Assembly (NCBI GenBank): GCA_012064385.1
Contig: QRDG01000532.1
Location: 721,131 to 785,130 of the forward strand
Direction: 5' to 3'
Length of the DNA stretch: 64,000 nt
From: Puccinellia tenuiflora
Taxonomy: Eukaryota > Streptophyta > Magnoliopsida > Poales > Poaceae
In this document: piece after piece, positions 34,003 through 44,330 of the stretch
How the letters are laid out: each line of letters opens with the position of its first letter
Numbering within the stretch: the stretch's first letter is position 1
The notes under the pieces: generated by a model
What the model saw: the letters and a program-made list of their open reading frames with translations, nothing else
Told to the model about the DNA's origin: nothing
The model's database searches: none
Translations under genes and position numbers: made by a program

Positions 34003-35348
34003 CCATCTTGCATACACACCTATAGGTCAATTCTCTATTTGGGTTTAGGTGTAGGCATGGACATAGGGGGAGTATTGTCCTAACCATTGGGCTCTTCCTC
34101 CCCCCATTATGCCTAGATTAATGCATTCATTGTTCTACTCTATATTCAATTCATGAATTATGAGCTTAAATGATGAGTTGTGAGTGAGAACCCAAGATAC
34201 ATCTTCGCGGTGTCTCACTCCTCCACACTCATATATGGTGGCTTCGGCCACCGACCTCCTCGTGTGAGGAGTTGGATCTTGTTTGGTGTTTATTTGGAGT
34301 TTCTAGACCTATATGTGTCATTATGTGCGTGCCATGGGAACGCAATCGTGATTGGCCTTCTATTTTTGCATCTTGCAATCACGAGTGTCCTACCATATTA
34401 TGACAGTGTGTATTCTCATCCCAAGCCATCTTATCCCAAAAACCGTCTCTCTTTTGCAAAATTTAACGGTTCAACCGTCGGTGATTTTTGGAAAGCACGG
34501 CTCCCGGTACTACCGGTGGCTCCTGGCGGTACTACCGCTGGGAGTCAATAGTACCAGGTGGCGGTACTACCGCTGGCTGGGCGGTACTACCGCTCCTTCA
34601 CAGGATGCGGTAGCACCTCGAGCTACCGGCAGTACCAGCGAGGGCGGTACTACCGCTGGGATAGCGGTACTACCGCTGAGGACTTTTGCGTGAGGGGTTA
34701 AGTTGGGCGTGGAGGGGTAGTTCTTCATTCTACCTCCTCCACCCCCGACCCCCAAACTCTCCTCCCCTCGCCCTGCCGCCGCCGCCGCCCAAGTCACCGC
34801 CGGGAAGCCCTCCTCCGGCCCGTTTCGCCCCTCTCCGGCCGTTGGGAGGCTTAAGGACCTTCCTCTCCCTCTCCTCCTCCACCATGAGCTCCGGTAATCT
34901 CTCTCTTCTCTCTCTCAACCTAGTTGATTCGTTGAGATGCATTGGAGATAGATTAGTGATCTTTTTGTGGTAGGATGTGTAGGGATAGGTTGGTACTTAG
35001 GTTAGGATCCTTGTTGCACGTTTTTGTTGGAAGATTCCATAGATCGAGGTGATACCGTTGTTTCTACCGGTAGATCTGGCAGATCTGGAGCCAGCGGTAC
35101 TACCGCCACTGTGGCGTACTACCGCTTGCGGTACTACCGGTGAACCAGCGGTACTACCGCCGAACTGGGATTTTCCCAGAAACTGTGCAACCCTGATCCT
35201 CTCCTGTTTTGATCCTCGTTCTTTTTGCAATACTTATCCCTGTGCTTCCATCTATTCCTTCCTAGGTTCTCGTTCAGCTAGGGGGGGAAGTCACTTCAAA
35301 AGGGCGCCATCGGTCCCGTCAGGGCTGGGGATGATGATGATGAGCCTG
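34003..35348. other. Copia pol-ORF3 spacer with palindromes
   Basis: Non-coding. A purine run (ATAGGGGGAGT near 34063) sits just after pol. From about 34500 to 35165 the palindromic motif GCGGTACTACCGC of the LTR recurs (perfect 15-mer at 34663-34677; others near 34502, 34563, 34583, 34640, 35090, 35143). A GC-rich proline-codon stretch (34740-34890) lies between the two groups. Confidence 0.7.
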
Positions 35349-36778
35349 AGTCATGCCGCAGCAAACCACTAGGAGGCAGCAGTCTGATGCAGCCAAGGCT
35401 CGTGCAGCGAAGAACAAGTCCGTAGTAAAGATGTCCACGCGTGATTTCTGTCATGAGAGAAGGAAGAATCCGTATGAGGCTCCGAAGGATCGTAGAGTGC
35501 TGAAGGTTTTCACAACCCTGTTCCAGGAGAAGATCTTTATGAGGTGTTCCCTCAGTTCAAGACTCGGGTGGTGCAGCAGTTCTGTATCAACACCGACTAC
35601 ATGAGAAGCATATGACTATTTCTCAGAAGGCTGTTGCTATCTGCCAGGAATTCGGGATTTATGAGTTCATTGGGCTGCAGGAGGACTACAATCTCCAGCT
35701 CATTATGCAGTTCTTTGCCACTGTTCACTTCTTTCCGGATGAGCCTAGGAGGATCAAGTGGATGACCAAGGATGTGGTGCTTGATGCCACTTGGAGGACT
35801 TTGCTTCTTTGCTTGGCTTGGTTGACCTTGGCCATGACATGGATGAGGCCGCTAAGGAGCAGTATTTCAGGATACCTTAATGGCCCCAAGCCTATGAGCC
35901 CAATGTGCTGTTTGTTTGTACATCCCAGGATGCTGTTGTTGGTGAGCAGAAGCATCTGTTGAAGACTTGGGACATCATTCACCGATATCTACCGCAACAC
36001 CATTGCTCCTCGAGTGGGCAACTTTGATCAAATCCATGGTATGCTTATCAACATTATGTATGAGTCCTCTCTTATGGTTGGTCAAGGAAAGAAGCTTGAT
36101 GTGATGGATATTATTTGGCATGAGATCTATGCCGTGGTGATGAACCGTAGGGTTCCTATCTTTGGAGCTCCTTAATGAAGCTCATTATTTCTATGGGAGA
36201 AGAAGGTCCCTAACTTAGCCTTTTGGCTTCGATGATGAGCTTACTGAGCACAAGATCAAGGAGTTGTTCATTAAGAAGCATGCAGCCCCACTTATTCCCA
36301 ATGTTGAATCAAGCACCTCCAATGATGATGATGATGACCCTTCCTTTGAGCTTCCCCGCCGCCAGACCGTGGGTTCAAGAAGTGGCTTGCATCTTCTCTC
36401 AAGACTATCTTCTGCCGTCAGGATGACATTGAAAAGAGGACTTATGCTGCACACAGGAGGAGCAAGGAAGAGCGTGTGCGGTCTCGTCAGCGTTTTGAGC
36501 ACTTGGGTGTTCCCGTGGTTGCAGGTTCTGAGGATAACATCACCTCCTATTCAGCTTGGGTGGCCGGTCCCAAGGGCAAACCTCGTAGCTCTTGGGTGGA
36601 CTTTGATTTTGAGGATGATGCCACCTCTCGTGAGCCTTTCTACCGTGAGGGAGAGCAGCCAGAGCCCTCCCACCGCTTCATGACTCCAGATGATGACGAC
36701 GAAGAAGAAGATGAGGAAGCTGATGAGGTTGAGAGTGATGAGGAGGAGGAGGCCGCTGCGACTAGCTCCGAGGAGTGA
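35349..36778 (+). pseudogene. Third ORF of the Copia element, broken
   Basis: The reading starts near 35353 (MPQQTTRRQQSDAAKARAAK) and continues through shifting frames: VQQFCINTDYMR, then IGLQEDYNLQLIMQFFATVH and RRIKWMTKDVV, and ends with a long acidic tail (DDDDEEEDEEADEVESDEEE) at 36778. Several frameshifts and stops interrupt it. The middle resembles the 'putative plant transposon protein' domain found in ORFs downstream of pol in grass elements; the role is unknown. It lies in the position where SIRE relatives carry an env-like ORF, but no signal peptide or membrane segment is apparent here, so an envelope function is not supported. Confidence 0.55.
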
Positions 36779-36996
36779 CTTCCCTTGGGACGTTAGCATC
36801 GCCTCTCCCTTTTTGGCGTCATGATGACAAAGGGGAGAGTGTTCTATTAGCTATCCGGGGAGTTGCATGGGTTGGGAGCACAAGCTTGCTTTCTCTTTGC
36901 CTTCTATGCTTGTGCTTCTAGTTATCTTTGTTTAAGTTATTTCGTTGAACTCATGGGTGAGCCATGTGAACCTTGTTTTATTTATGCGAGACTTTG

Positions 36997-37211
36997 GAGA
37001 AAATGACGCAGAACTACCACATTTGCGGTTGCGGTGTCAGCAACTACCGGTTTTGATGTTTTGTCGGAAACCACCGGTAATGAGGATGGGCTGCGACAGG
37101 GAGCACTGATTCGCAAGATTATAGGGCGTTTAACAGCGAATCTGACCGTTCGGGCCCCACTGTCAGGCCGACGTGGCACAAACGGCCGTTTTCCTCCGCT
37201 CACTGCCGTTT
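36997..37211 (+). repeat. MULE left terminal inverted repeat
   Basis: About 215 bases pair with 41027-41238 on the opposite strand, with few mismatches and small gaps. The inner edge is ACTGCCGTTT. Confidence 0.92.
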
Positions 37212-38158
37212 AGGTCTCGAATCGGTATACGTAACCAGGACGGCTCCTCTCCCGCATCTTTCTTCTCCGTCCTCTCCCTCTCTGCATCTCCTTCGCCGCC
37301 GCCGCCGCCGCCCGCTCCCGCGTCACCGTCGCCGGTCACCGTCGCCGGAGTTCGCCGTCAGCATGGTATCGTGGGTGATGGGGAGGAATCGTCTGAGGAC
37401 CATAGCAATGGCAGCACGAGGTGAGTTGATTTCTAGGGTTAGGGTTCGTCGGATTTGGGATTTTAGAATTTCTAGGGTTAGGGTTCATCTGATGTGCAAT
37501 GTAAATGGGTCATGGTAGGAAATGGCTACGCTGTACGACTCTGAATGGGAAGGATTAGCTCATGGAGCAGCACCTCCACGCTGTAAGTGTGGACCGATTG
37601 CAGAAAAATTTGTAGCTTGGGAAGGATGTAACACGGGAAGGAGATTTATGCCTGTTCACGCATGGTATGTTCATATTCATCAATATAGCATCTTTGAGAC
37701 AATTTAGTTGTTCATATTCATGAGTGGTTACTGAAATTGAGTTGTTCTATGTTTTTGTTTTGGTAGGGGAAAGCTGTGATTATGTTAGATGGCTAGATGG
37801 AGAGTGGCCATCATCACTGCAGAAAGCTCTGATTAAATTATGGAGTATGTATGGTGAATGAAGCAAGCAAGGGTTACTGATGCTCTGGATTTTTTGTGAT
37901 GAGAAGTATAAATTTAGGGATGAAATAACCAAGCTGCACAAGGATCTGAAGATTGTGCAAGCAGAAGTGGAGAAGACAGTGAAGGAGAAGCAGGTGACAC
38001 TTGCTATGAAGGCAAAGGCAGAACAAGCACTTATTGATGCAAGGGCAGAGCTGGAGGAGAAGAAGAAGCTGGATGCTTCTGCTAGTAACATGCACAAGGT
38101 GTTGAGGATGAAGGCAGAGAAGGACAGGGACAGAATGAGGAAGAGATGGAGACATTGA
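37173..38158 (+). pseudogene. GRF zinc-finger / coiled-coil gene carried by the MULE
   Basis: Exon 1 (about 37173-37419) starts within the TIR and is serine/proline-rich, ending at a GTGAGT donor. Exon 2 begins after a GGTAG acceptor at 37520 and contains MATLYDSEWEGLAHGAAPPR then CKCGPIAEKFVAWEGCNTGR, RFMPVHAW: the GRF-type zinc finger, which binds nucleic acid in other proteins. A second intron (GTATGT from 37666) leads to CDYVRWLDGEWPSSLQKALI, then an in-frame TGA at 37859, then a coiled coil (37880-38158: KFRDEITKLHKDLKIVQAEV ... KMEAE-rich). The frame across the second splice also does not join cleanly. It is a decayed gene. Grass GRF/coiled-coil proteins of this layout are common inside transposons; their job is unknown. 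Confidence 0.7.
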
Positions 38159-38458
38159 AGATGGAGAGGATAAATGAAGGAAGATAAGAAAAAATGGAGT
38201 TATCATTGCTGATTTCCTGAAGCAGAAAGAAGGAACAAGGAAAAGCTGAGGAAAATTAAGAAATATGTGATGAGGAGTGATGTGATCATTATTGTATATT
38301 TCATTGTTGTAATGTTTTGAACTATGAGATCTGTCAAACAGTTTGTATTGTTTGTTTCAAACTATGTAGTGAACTGATTTATGATGGTTTGATGAATCTA
38401 TGAACTGATTTATGATGGTTTCATGAATCTATTATTTTGATGATTATGATGATCAAAA

Positions 38459-38757
38459 TGGGGTCTCGACGACTCGACGAGTCGTCGAGACCCCTTTAGG
38501 TTTAAATGATGATCAACTAGGGTTTCGACGACTTGACGAGTCGTCGACACCCATTTAGGTTTAAATGATGATCAACTAGGGTTTCGACGACTTGACAAGT
38601 CGTCGACACCCATTTAGATTTAAATGATGATCAACTAGGGTTTCGAACGACTCGATGAGTCGTCGACACCCATTTAGGTTCAATTGATGATCAACTAGGG
38701 TTTCGACGACTCGACGAGTCGTCGATACCCCTTTAGGTTTAAATGATGATCAAAATG
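38459..38757. repeat. Five-copy 59-bp hairpin minisatellite between the MULE genes
   Basis: Five tandem units start at about 38460, 38519, 38578, 38637 and 38697. Each has a palindrome centred on ACTCGACGAGT (CGACGACTCG facing CGAGTCGTCG), then CCCATTTAGGTTTAAATGATG. In the first unit the arms pair perfectly for 15 bases on each side of a single central base; later units have scattered changes in one arm. Confidence 0.93.
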
Positions 38758-38948
38758 GGAACACAACCAACATGAGGGATAGATGATTCATACATAACAT
38801 TGTTCATAACCAACATGAGTGAATACAACCATTGTTCACAAAATATGACAAGGTCCCATGACCATTGTTCATACACCATTGTTCAGACAATAACAGGAAC
38901 AAGTTCATCGTAACACACATAGCAACAGCCCAAGTTCAAGTCACTAGT

Positions 38949-40255
38949 TCACTGCAGAGGAGGTTCATTTGCATCTCTTCCAACACCAGCATTTGCACCA
39001 GCTGTGAAATATGACATCACCCTTGGTGTAGATGCACCAGAAGAGCTTGAAACACCAGAGGGGGACCATGTGGAGTAGAGCTGAAGCACCAGGAGGAGGC
39101 ATATGAGTAGAAGAGGTAGAAGCAGCAGGAGTTGCATCAGGCATTGATCTGTTTGCCTGGAACACAAGGAACAAAGGGTTAAAATGATGAACACAAAAGG
39201 AACAAGTATATGCATTACTAAACTATTTTACCCTGTGATTATTTTTCCTCATGGCAAGGTCTGGCCTCAGAGTGTTTCTGGCTTAGTCCTCACCCTGTAA
39301 GCCACTCTTAGGCACTTCCACCCCAAAATCTTTCTTGGCTTTGTCAACAATAGTACTGATTATAGTATCAGGATTTGACCTGAACTCAGCAACATACACT
39401 TTGCTAAGCCACTTAGAATTAACTCTACTGCTGGATGGATCAGTTGGACAAATGTGTTTCAGATGCATTTTCCTAATACAAAATGTTTTCTCATGGCCTA
39501 CAGTGGAGGCAGTCATGTAGAATTTACATCCATATCTCTCCTTACCCTTACACCAGACAATTATCCTATCTGGGGTATTCCTATGGAAATGGAAATTCCT
39601 TACTTGAGTTATGTGGAGTCTTGCCAATGCATCTCTGAACTGGTAAACATCTTTGAAATAGAGCTTCAGCATGAACTGGTTCTGGGTTTTCTCTCTTGTC
39701 ATCATACCAGACCCTTTCTTTTGTTTCTTTGATCTTGATTTCCTTCCAGGAGGCAGCACAAAAGCAAGTGGCTCAAAACCATCATCATCATCTCCTCTTT
39801 CAAGAAACCCGATCTTCTGCTTCATCAGAAGGAGCCCAGTCAGAATTCAGATAGCTCAACTTGAGAGTGTGATCTCAGTGTAGGACCTGGCCTCTTAACT
39901 TTCTTTTCACAGGCTCTGGGGGAATTTCTTCAATATTTTCCTCCTCATCATTCACAAATATATCCTACATCGTCTCACCCTCATAGTGTAGCATGGGTCC
40001 TCCCTCCTCCTCTTCATCTCTGCAATTGTTGCCTGCAATTCCTCTTTCATCCCTCCTTCTCCTCTCCTCTGCATACACTGGATCAACCTGGCCTTCATCC
40101 CACCAACCATAGCTATCATCTGATGCCTCCATCACATTCTTCAGTGACCAGTTTATCAACAACAGCACTGTTTGTGTCTGAACCACTCCCTGGTAGCAAC
40201 ACTGTCTTGTGTCTGAACCTGATAGGAATGGGCTGCTCCTCCGCTGCATCGGCAT
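38949..40255 (-). pseudogene. MuDR-type transposase, internally deleted
   Basis: Minus strand. An acidic N-terminus (about 40255-39900) precedes a 180-residue frame 39825-39283 that carries the Mutator transposase DNA-binding domain: LKLYFKDVYQFRDALARLHI, VWCKGKERYGCKFYMTAS, FCIRKMHLKHICPT, SKWLSKVYVAEF, KAKKDFGVEVPKS. Directly after VEVPKS the sequence jumps to a C-terminal-type tail (NTLRPDLAMRKNNHRV, then after an apparent short intron ANRSMPDATPAASTSSTHMP, ending 38949). The DDE catalytic domain and SWIM zinc finger that should lie between are absent. So this is an internal deletion derivative, with additional stops and frame changes. Confidence 0.8.
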
Positions 40256-41026
40256 CTACATCAATAGCTTGGATATTCTTTGCCAATAAATTTCACAGAC
40301 TTTGGCTTAATTGGCTTTATTGGGGGACAGAACAATAGCATGTTTCTTCTTGTCCCTCATCACAGTCAGTACCAATTTCTTGCTGCTATCATATTTCCTT
40401 ATCATTTCATCACACCTTTAATTGGCTGCTATTAATCTAACCCTTGCAGACCCTCCCCTTCCTCTTTCACATAGTAAATTGAAGAACAGATGCCATATCC
40501 TTCCTTCTCCATCTCGGACAGCAAATTCAGATATCTGATATCACAACGTGCCATTGTCTTTTGCACAATTTCACACCGTCAATTGAATAAACAGCTCCCA
40601 AACCTCTGAATCGTCCCTACATTGCATTAACAGACGCATTCAAACCAGATCTAAATCTGTAGTGCAAATTCTAAATCTAACTGTAAACCTAGATTCTAAC
40701 AGAGCCAAGAGCGAGGAAGGCTTACCAGTCTGAGACGTAGTGGCTGAGCGGATCCTCACTGGAGGACTGGCCCGCCCACGTCCAAGCTGTCTGCGATGAT
40801 GCTGGCGGGTGGGTCGCCCGCCTGCCCCGACGGGAGCTGCTCGTCGCTTCCCTCGTACGGGAGCTGCTCGTCCACCACCTCCACCGCTAGGGTCGCCGTC
40901 GTCGGCGGGACGCGCTGACCGCCACCGCCGGGCTCGACGCGGTCGCCGCCGCCAGACTCGCCATGTCGTCGGAGAGAAGGGGGAACAGGGGAAGAAGTGA
41001 AGCGGGTCGAGCACAGAAGGAAGGAA

Positions 41027-41238
41027 AAACGGCAGTGAGCGGAGGAAAACGGCCGTTTGTGTGCCACGTCGGCCTGACATGGGCCCGACGGTCAGATTCG
41101 CTGTTAAACGCCCTAATCTTGCGAATCAGTGCTCCCTGTCGCAGCCCATCCTCAATACCGGTGGTTTCCGACAAAAACATCAAAACCGTAGTTGCCTGAC
41201 ACCGCAACCGTAAATTGGTAGTTCTGCGTCATTTTCTC
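41027..41238 (-). repeat. MULE right terminal inverted repeat
   Basis: This is the inverse of 36997-37211, beginning AAACGGCAGTG at the inner edge and ending GCGTCATTTTCTC next to the target duplication. Confidence 0.92.
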
Positions 41239-41453
41239 GAGACTTTGTGGTGTATTAACTCTATCTTGTCTTATAGCATGTTTCTTATCTCATGCTATTT
41301 TATCTTATTGATCTTGGTCTACAAAATTTAGGGGAGCATTCATCATTGGTATGCATTTTCCATTCAAAAGCAAACTCATTTGGTGCATAGCTTTAGGGGG
41401 AGCTCCGTCTACATTTTGTATACCTCTTGGTTGTGTTGTTGTCATCATACTCC

Positions 41454-41465
41454 AAAAAGGGGAGA
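41454..41465 (+). other. Copia polypurine tract
   Basis: AAAAAGGGGAGA immediately before the 3' LTR start is the plus-strand primer of SIRE-type Copia elements. Confidence 0.88.
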
Positions 41466-41466
41466 T

Positions 41467-41758
41467 TGAAAGAGCATTGATGCTTGATAATCCGTTTGGA
41501 GTCTAATGACAACACACAACATCGACTAATGTTTGTGTTACATTTGCAGAATCTATAGATCATCAGGTTCGGAAAAAGGGAGTCGATGCGAAGTGTTAAG
41601 GGGAGGAATCTGACCTAGTCTACCAAAATGCCTTCAGCGGTAGTACCGCTGGGGCAGCGGTAGTACCGCTCCAACCTGGAGCGGTGCCGCAGCTGCCCAG
41701 CAGTACAACCTCCAGCGGTAGTACCGCTGGTGCGAACCCGCCAAGAGGTAACCGCTGG
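41467..41758 (+). repeat. 3' LTR of the Copia element, truncated, with many small deletions
   Basis: It follows the first 290 bases of the 5' LTR, including palindromes at 41636 and beyond. It ends at an N. Compared with the 5' copy it lacks single bases in several places (for example CCGTTTGG for CCGTTTTGG, GGGGAGG for GGGGAAGG), a deletion-biased pattern. Confidence 0.88.
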
Positions 41759-41759
41759 N
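41759..41759. other. Unresolved base (N), probable assembly join
   Basis: This is the single N noticed in the window. The Copia LTR stops on its left mid-repeat and a LINE starts on its right mid-ORF. Confidence 0.85.
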
Positions 41760-44169
41760 ACCGATGATATACCTCAAGTTTCGGATGATGAGAATGCTTT
41801 TCTTACCGCACCTTTCTCTGAAGAAGAGGTGAGAAAAGCAGTCTTCCAGATGGAACATAACAAGGCTCCAGGTCCTGACGGATTCCCAGCCGAGTTTTAC
41901 CAAAACTTTTGGGACATCATCAAACCTGAATTGCTGGCTATGTTTAATGCGCTGCATGACGGACAGCTTGAGCTTTTTCGCCTCAACTTTGGTGAAATTA
42001 TTTTGTTGCCAAAAATAAAGGACGCAGAGAGGATCCAACAATATCGGCCTATCTGTCTCCTTAATGTAAGCTTCAAAATTTTCACGAAGGTGGCAACCAT
42101 TCGATTGAACACGGTCGCGGATCATGTGGTTAGACCTACACAAACCGCATTTATGCAGGGGAGGAATATACTTGATGGTGTGGTCATTTTACATGAGACG
42201 GTTCATGAGTTGCATCGTAAGAAATTGAATGGGGTGATATTTAAAATTGACTTCGAAAAGGCTTACGATAAGGTCAATTGGGAGTTCCTCCAACAGACCT
42301 TACGTATGAAAGGTTTTTCGGTGGAATGATGTACTTGGGTTCGGAACTTTGTCACTAGAGGTAGTGTGGCCATTCGAGTAAATGATGATACTGGTCATTA
42401 CTTCCAAACAAAGAAGGGCCTAAGGCAAGGTGATCCGCTGTCGCCGATCCTATTTAATATAGTGGCGGATATATTAGCGGTCATGATCAAGAGGGCAAAA
42501 TTGGATGGACAGATTGAGGGGGTCATACCTCACTTAGTTGATGGTGGCTTATCTATCCTCCAATATGCGGACGACACAATTCTTTTTATGGAACACGACC
42601 TGGAAAAAGCTTTGAACATGAAGTTGATTCTATCAGCGTTCGAGCAGCTCTCTGGGTTGAAAACTAATTTCCATAAGAGTGAGTTGTTTTGTTTCGGCGA
42701 AGCCCTGGAGTTTGCGACTCAATATGCGGAATTATTCGGCTGTGAACAAGGTCAGTTTCCGATTAGGTATCTTGGCATACCTATTCATTATCGGAGACTA
42801 ACGAATGCTGAATGGAAGCATGTTGAGGAGCGGTTTGAAGCGAGGTTGGCCAGTTGGAGAGGCAAACTGCTATCCTTAGGTGGGAGATTGGTACTCATAA
42901 ATTCAGTATTAAGTAATATGGTACTGTATATGATATCTTTTTTCCAGCTACCTAAAGGAGTATTGAAAAAAATTGATTATTTCCGTTCAAGATTCTTTTG
43001 GTAAGGGGATAGTGAGAAAAAGAAGTATAGACTGGCCCGGTGGGATGTGGTTTGCCGTCCTAAAGATCAAGGTGGACTTGGTGTCCATGATCTGCAGGTT
43101 AAGAATTCGGCCCTTCTAGGGAAATGGCTTTATAAGCTACTCTCAGAAGAAGGGACGTGGCAAACACTTCTACGCCGAAAATATGTCGGTTCAAAAGTGT
43201 TGTCACAAGTGGTATGGAGACCAGGTGATTCACACTTTTGGGCCGGGCTCATGGCAATGAAGAAGCATTTCTTCCGCTTTGGAAAATTCGCTATTCACGA
43301 CGGGTCGGAAATTAGATTCTGGGAGGATAAATGGCTTGGTAATGCCCCTCTGAAGGATCAATACCCGGCTTTGTACAGTATAGTTCGCCACAAGAATGAG
43401 ACGCTAGCGGAGACTATGCGGACCTCTCCTCCAAATGTGGCGTTCAGACGAGACTTAACCGGCCCTAGACTTGCAACATGGAATGCTCTTTTATAGAGAT
43501 TAACCATGGTACAACTCTCAATAGGGACGGATGTCTTTCGGTGGTCTCTGAATGAGAATGGTCGTTTCTCAGTGGATTCCATGTATAAAGCCCTCATCCA
43601 AAGTGATGTGCCGTTGGTTAAGTGTGAGAAACTTTGGAAGATGAAAATACCGCTGAAGATTAAAATTTTCTCATGATATGCTCGTCGAGGAGTTATTCTC
43701 ACAAAGGATAACCTTGTTAGGCGTAATTGGAAAGGAAGTTCGAAGTGTGTTTTGTCCTCATGATGAGAAAATAAAACATCTTTTCTTCGAATGTAAGGTT
43801 GCGCGTTCTATATGGTCAATCATCCAAATATCTTCTAATTTGTATCCTCCAAGATCAGTTGCGAATATTTTCGGAAACTGGTTGCATGGAATTGATGACA
43901 AGTTTAGAACTATAATACGGGTGGGAGCGATGGCTGTTGTCTGGTCGCTTTGGCTTTGTAGAAATGACAAGGTTTTCAATGATAAAAATGTTTCTATCTT
44001 GCAGGTAATATACCGGTGCACAGGTTTGCTCCGTTCGTGTTCCATGTTACAACGCGTGGAGTTTCGAGACCTCTTTACGGAGGCTTCTGTGCGACTGGAG
44101 ACTACGGCGAGAGACATTTTTACTCAACATGGGTGGCGTAGTGATCTTCGTATCGGACCACCTCCATAG
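41760..44169 (+). pseudogene. LINE ORF2 reverse transcriptase and zf-RVT domain
   Basis: The frame begins in the fingers region (APFSEEEVRKAVFQMEHNKA, PGPDGFPAEFYQNFW) and continues through IDFEKAYDKVNWEFL, KKGLRQGDPLSPILFN and the catalytic YADDT near 42565. Downstream are the thumb region (PIRYLGIPIHYRRL) and the RT-associated zinc domain (KCVLCPHDEKIKHLFFEC). ORF2 would nick target DNA and copy element RNA there. In-frame stops occur at 42327, 43002, 43494 and 43674, and a frameshift near 43750, so it is dead. The final segment 43678-44169 lies in a different frame. Confidence 0.88.
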
Positions 44170-44330
44170 GCGTAGTGCATCATCTTTTGTGTTGTAACTT
44201 GAGGCCTATGTTTTTATGTTTTTGGAGATTGTCGGCTGTGTGCATATTTGTTATGCAGAGGCCAGGTGTAATGCTTAACTCTTAAGTATTAAAGCCCTTT
44301 ATCAAAAAAAAAAATATATATATTGGAGAT
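41760..44330 (+). mobile_element. 5'-truncated LINE (L1/RIL-type)
   Basis: Second-ORF sequence (reverse transcriptase, then zinc-binding RT-associated domain) is followed by a 3' UTR and a short poly-A (44309-44320, after CCCTTTATC). The 5' part with ORF1 and endonuclease is absent; truncation coincides with the N, so natural truncation and assembly loss cannot be separated. Confidence 0.88.

Larger units (their letters stand above)
36997..41238. mobile_element. Mutator-like element (MULE), 4242 bp, long TIRs, 9-bp TSD
   Basis: Terminal inverted repeats of about 210 bases (36997-37211, 41027-41238) start GAGAAAATGACGCAGAAC. The 9-bp duplication GAGACTTTG flanks the element exactly (36988-36996, 41239-41247). 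Inside are a plus-strand GRF zinc-finger/coiled-coil gene on the left and a minus-strand MuDR-type transposase remnant on the right, convergent, with a tandem hairpin repeat between. The transposase lacks its catalytic core, so the element is non-autonomous. It is inserted in the Copia element downstream of the third ORF. Confidence 0.94.
26574..41758 (+). mobile_element. Very large Copia (SIRE/Maximus-lineage) retrotransposon, 3' end cut at an assembly N
   Basis: A 5' LTR (26574-28061), the primer-binding site TGGTATCAGAGC, gag, pol in Copia order (protease, integrase, reverse transcriptase, RNase H), a third ORF and a polypurine tract precede a 3' LTR that starts at 41467 but is cut at the N. 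The long gag with coiled coil and the extra ORF after pol are typical of the SIRE/Maximus lineage. A 4.2-kb Mutator element is inserted at 36997-41238. It landed in the Athila-type LTR after CTACT (26569-26573); the matching right-hand duplication is lost at the N. Several frame breaks make it inactive. Confidence 0.9.

Noticed and set aside
34180..34551. Separate ORF after Copia pol (123 residues)
   Set aside because: No recognisable motif; it overlaps palindromic repeats and the untranslated spacer of the element.
38460..38757. CRISPR-like array (regular repeats with palindromes)
   Set aside because: The 'spacers' are part of the repeat and nearly identical between units, and the context is a plant transposon; it is a minisatellite.
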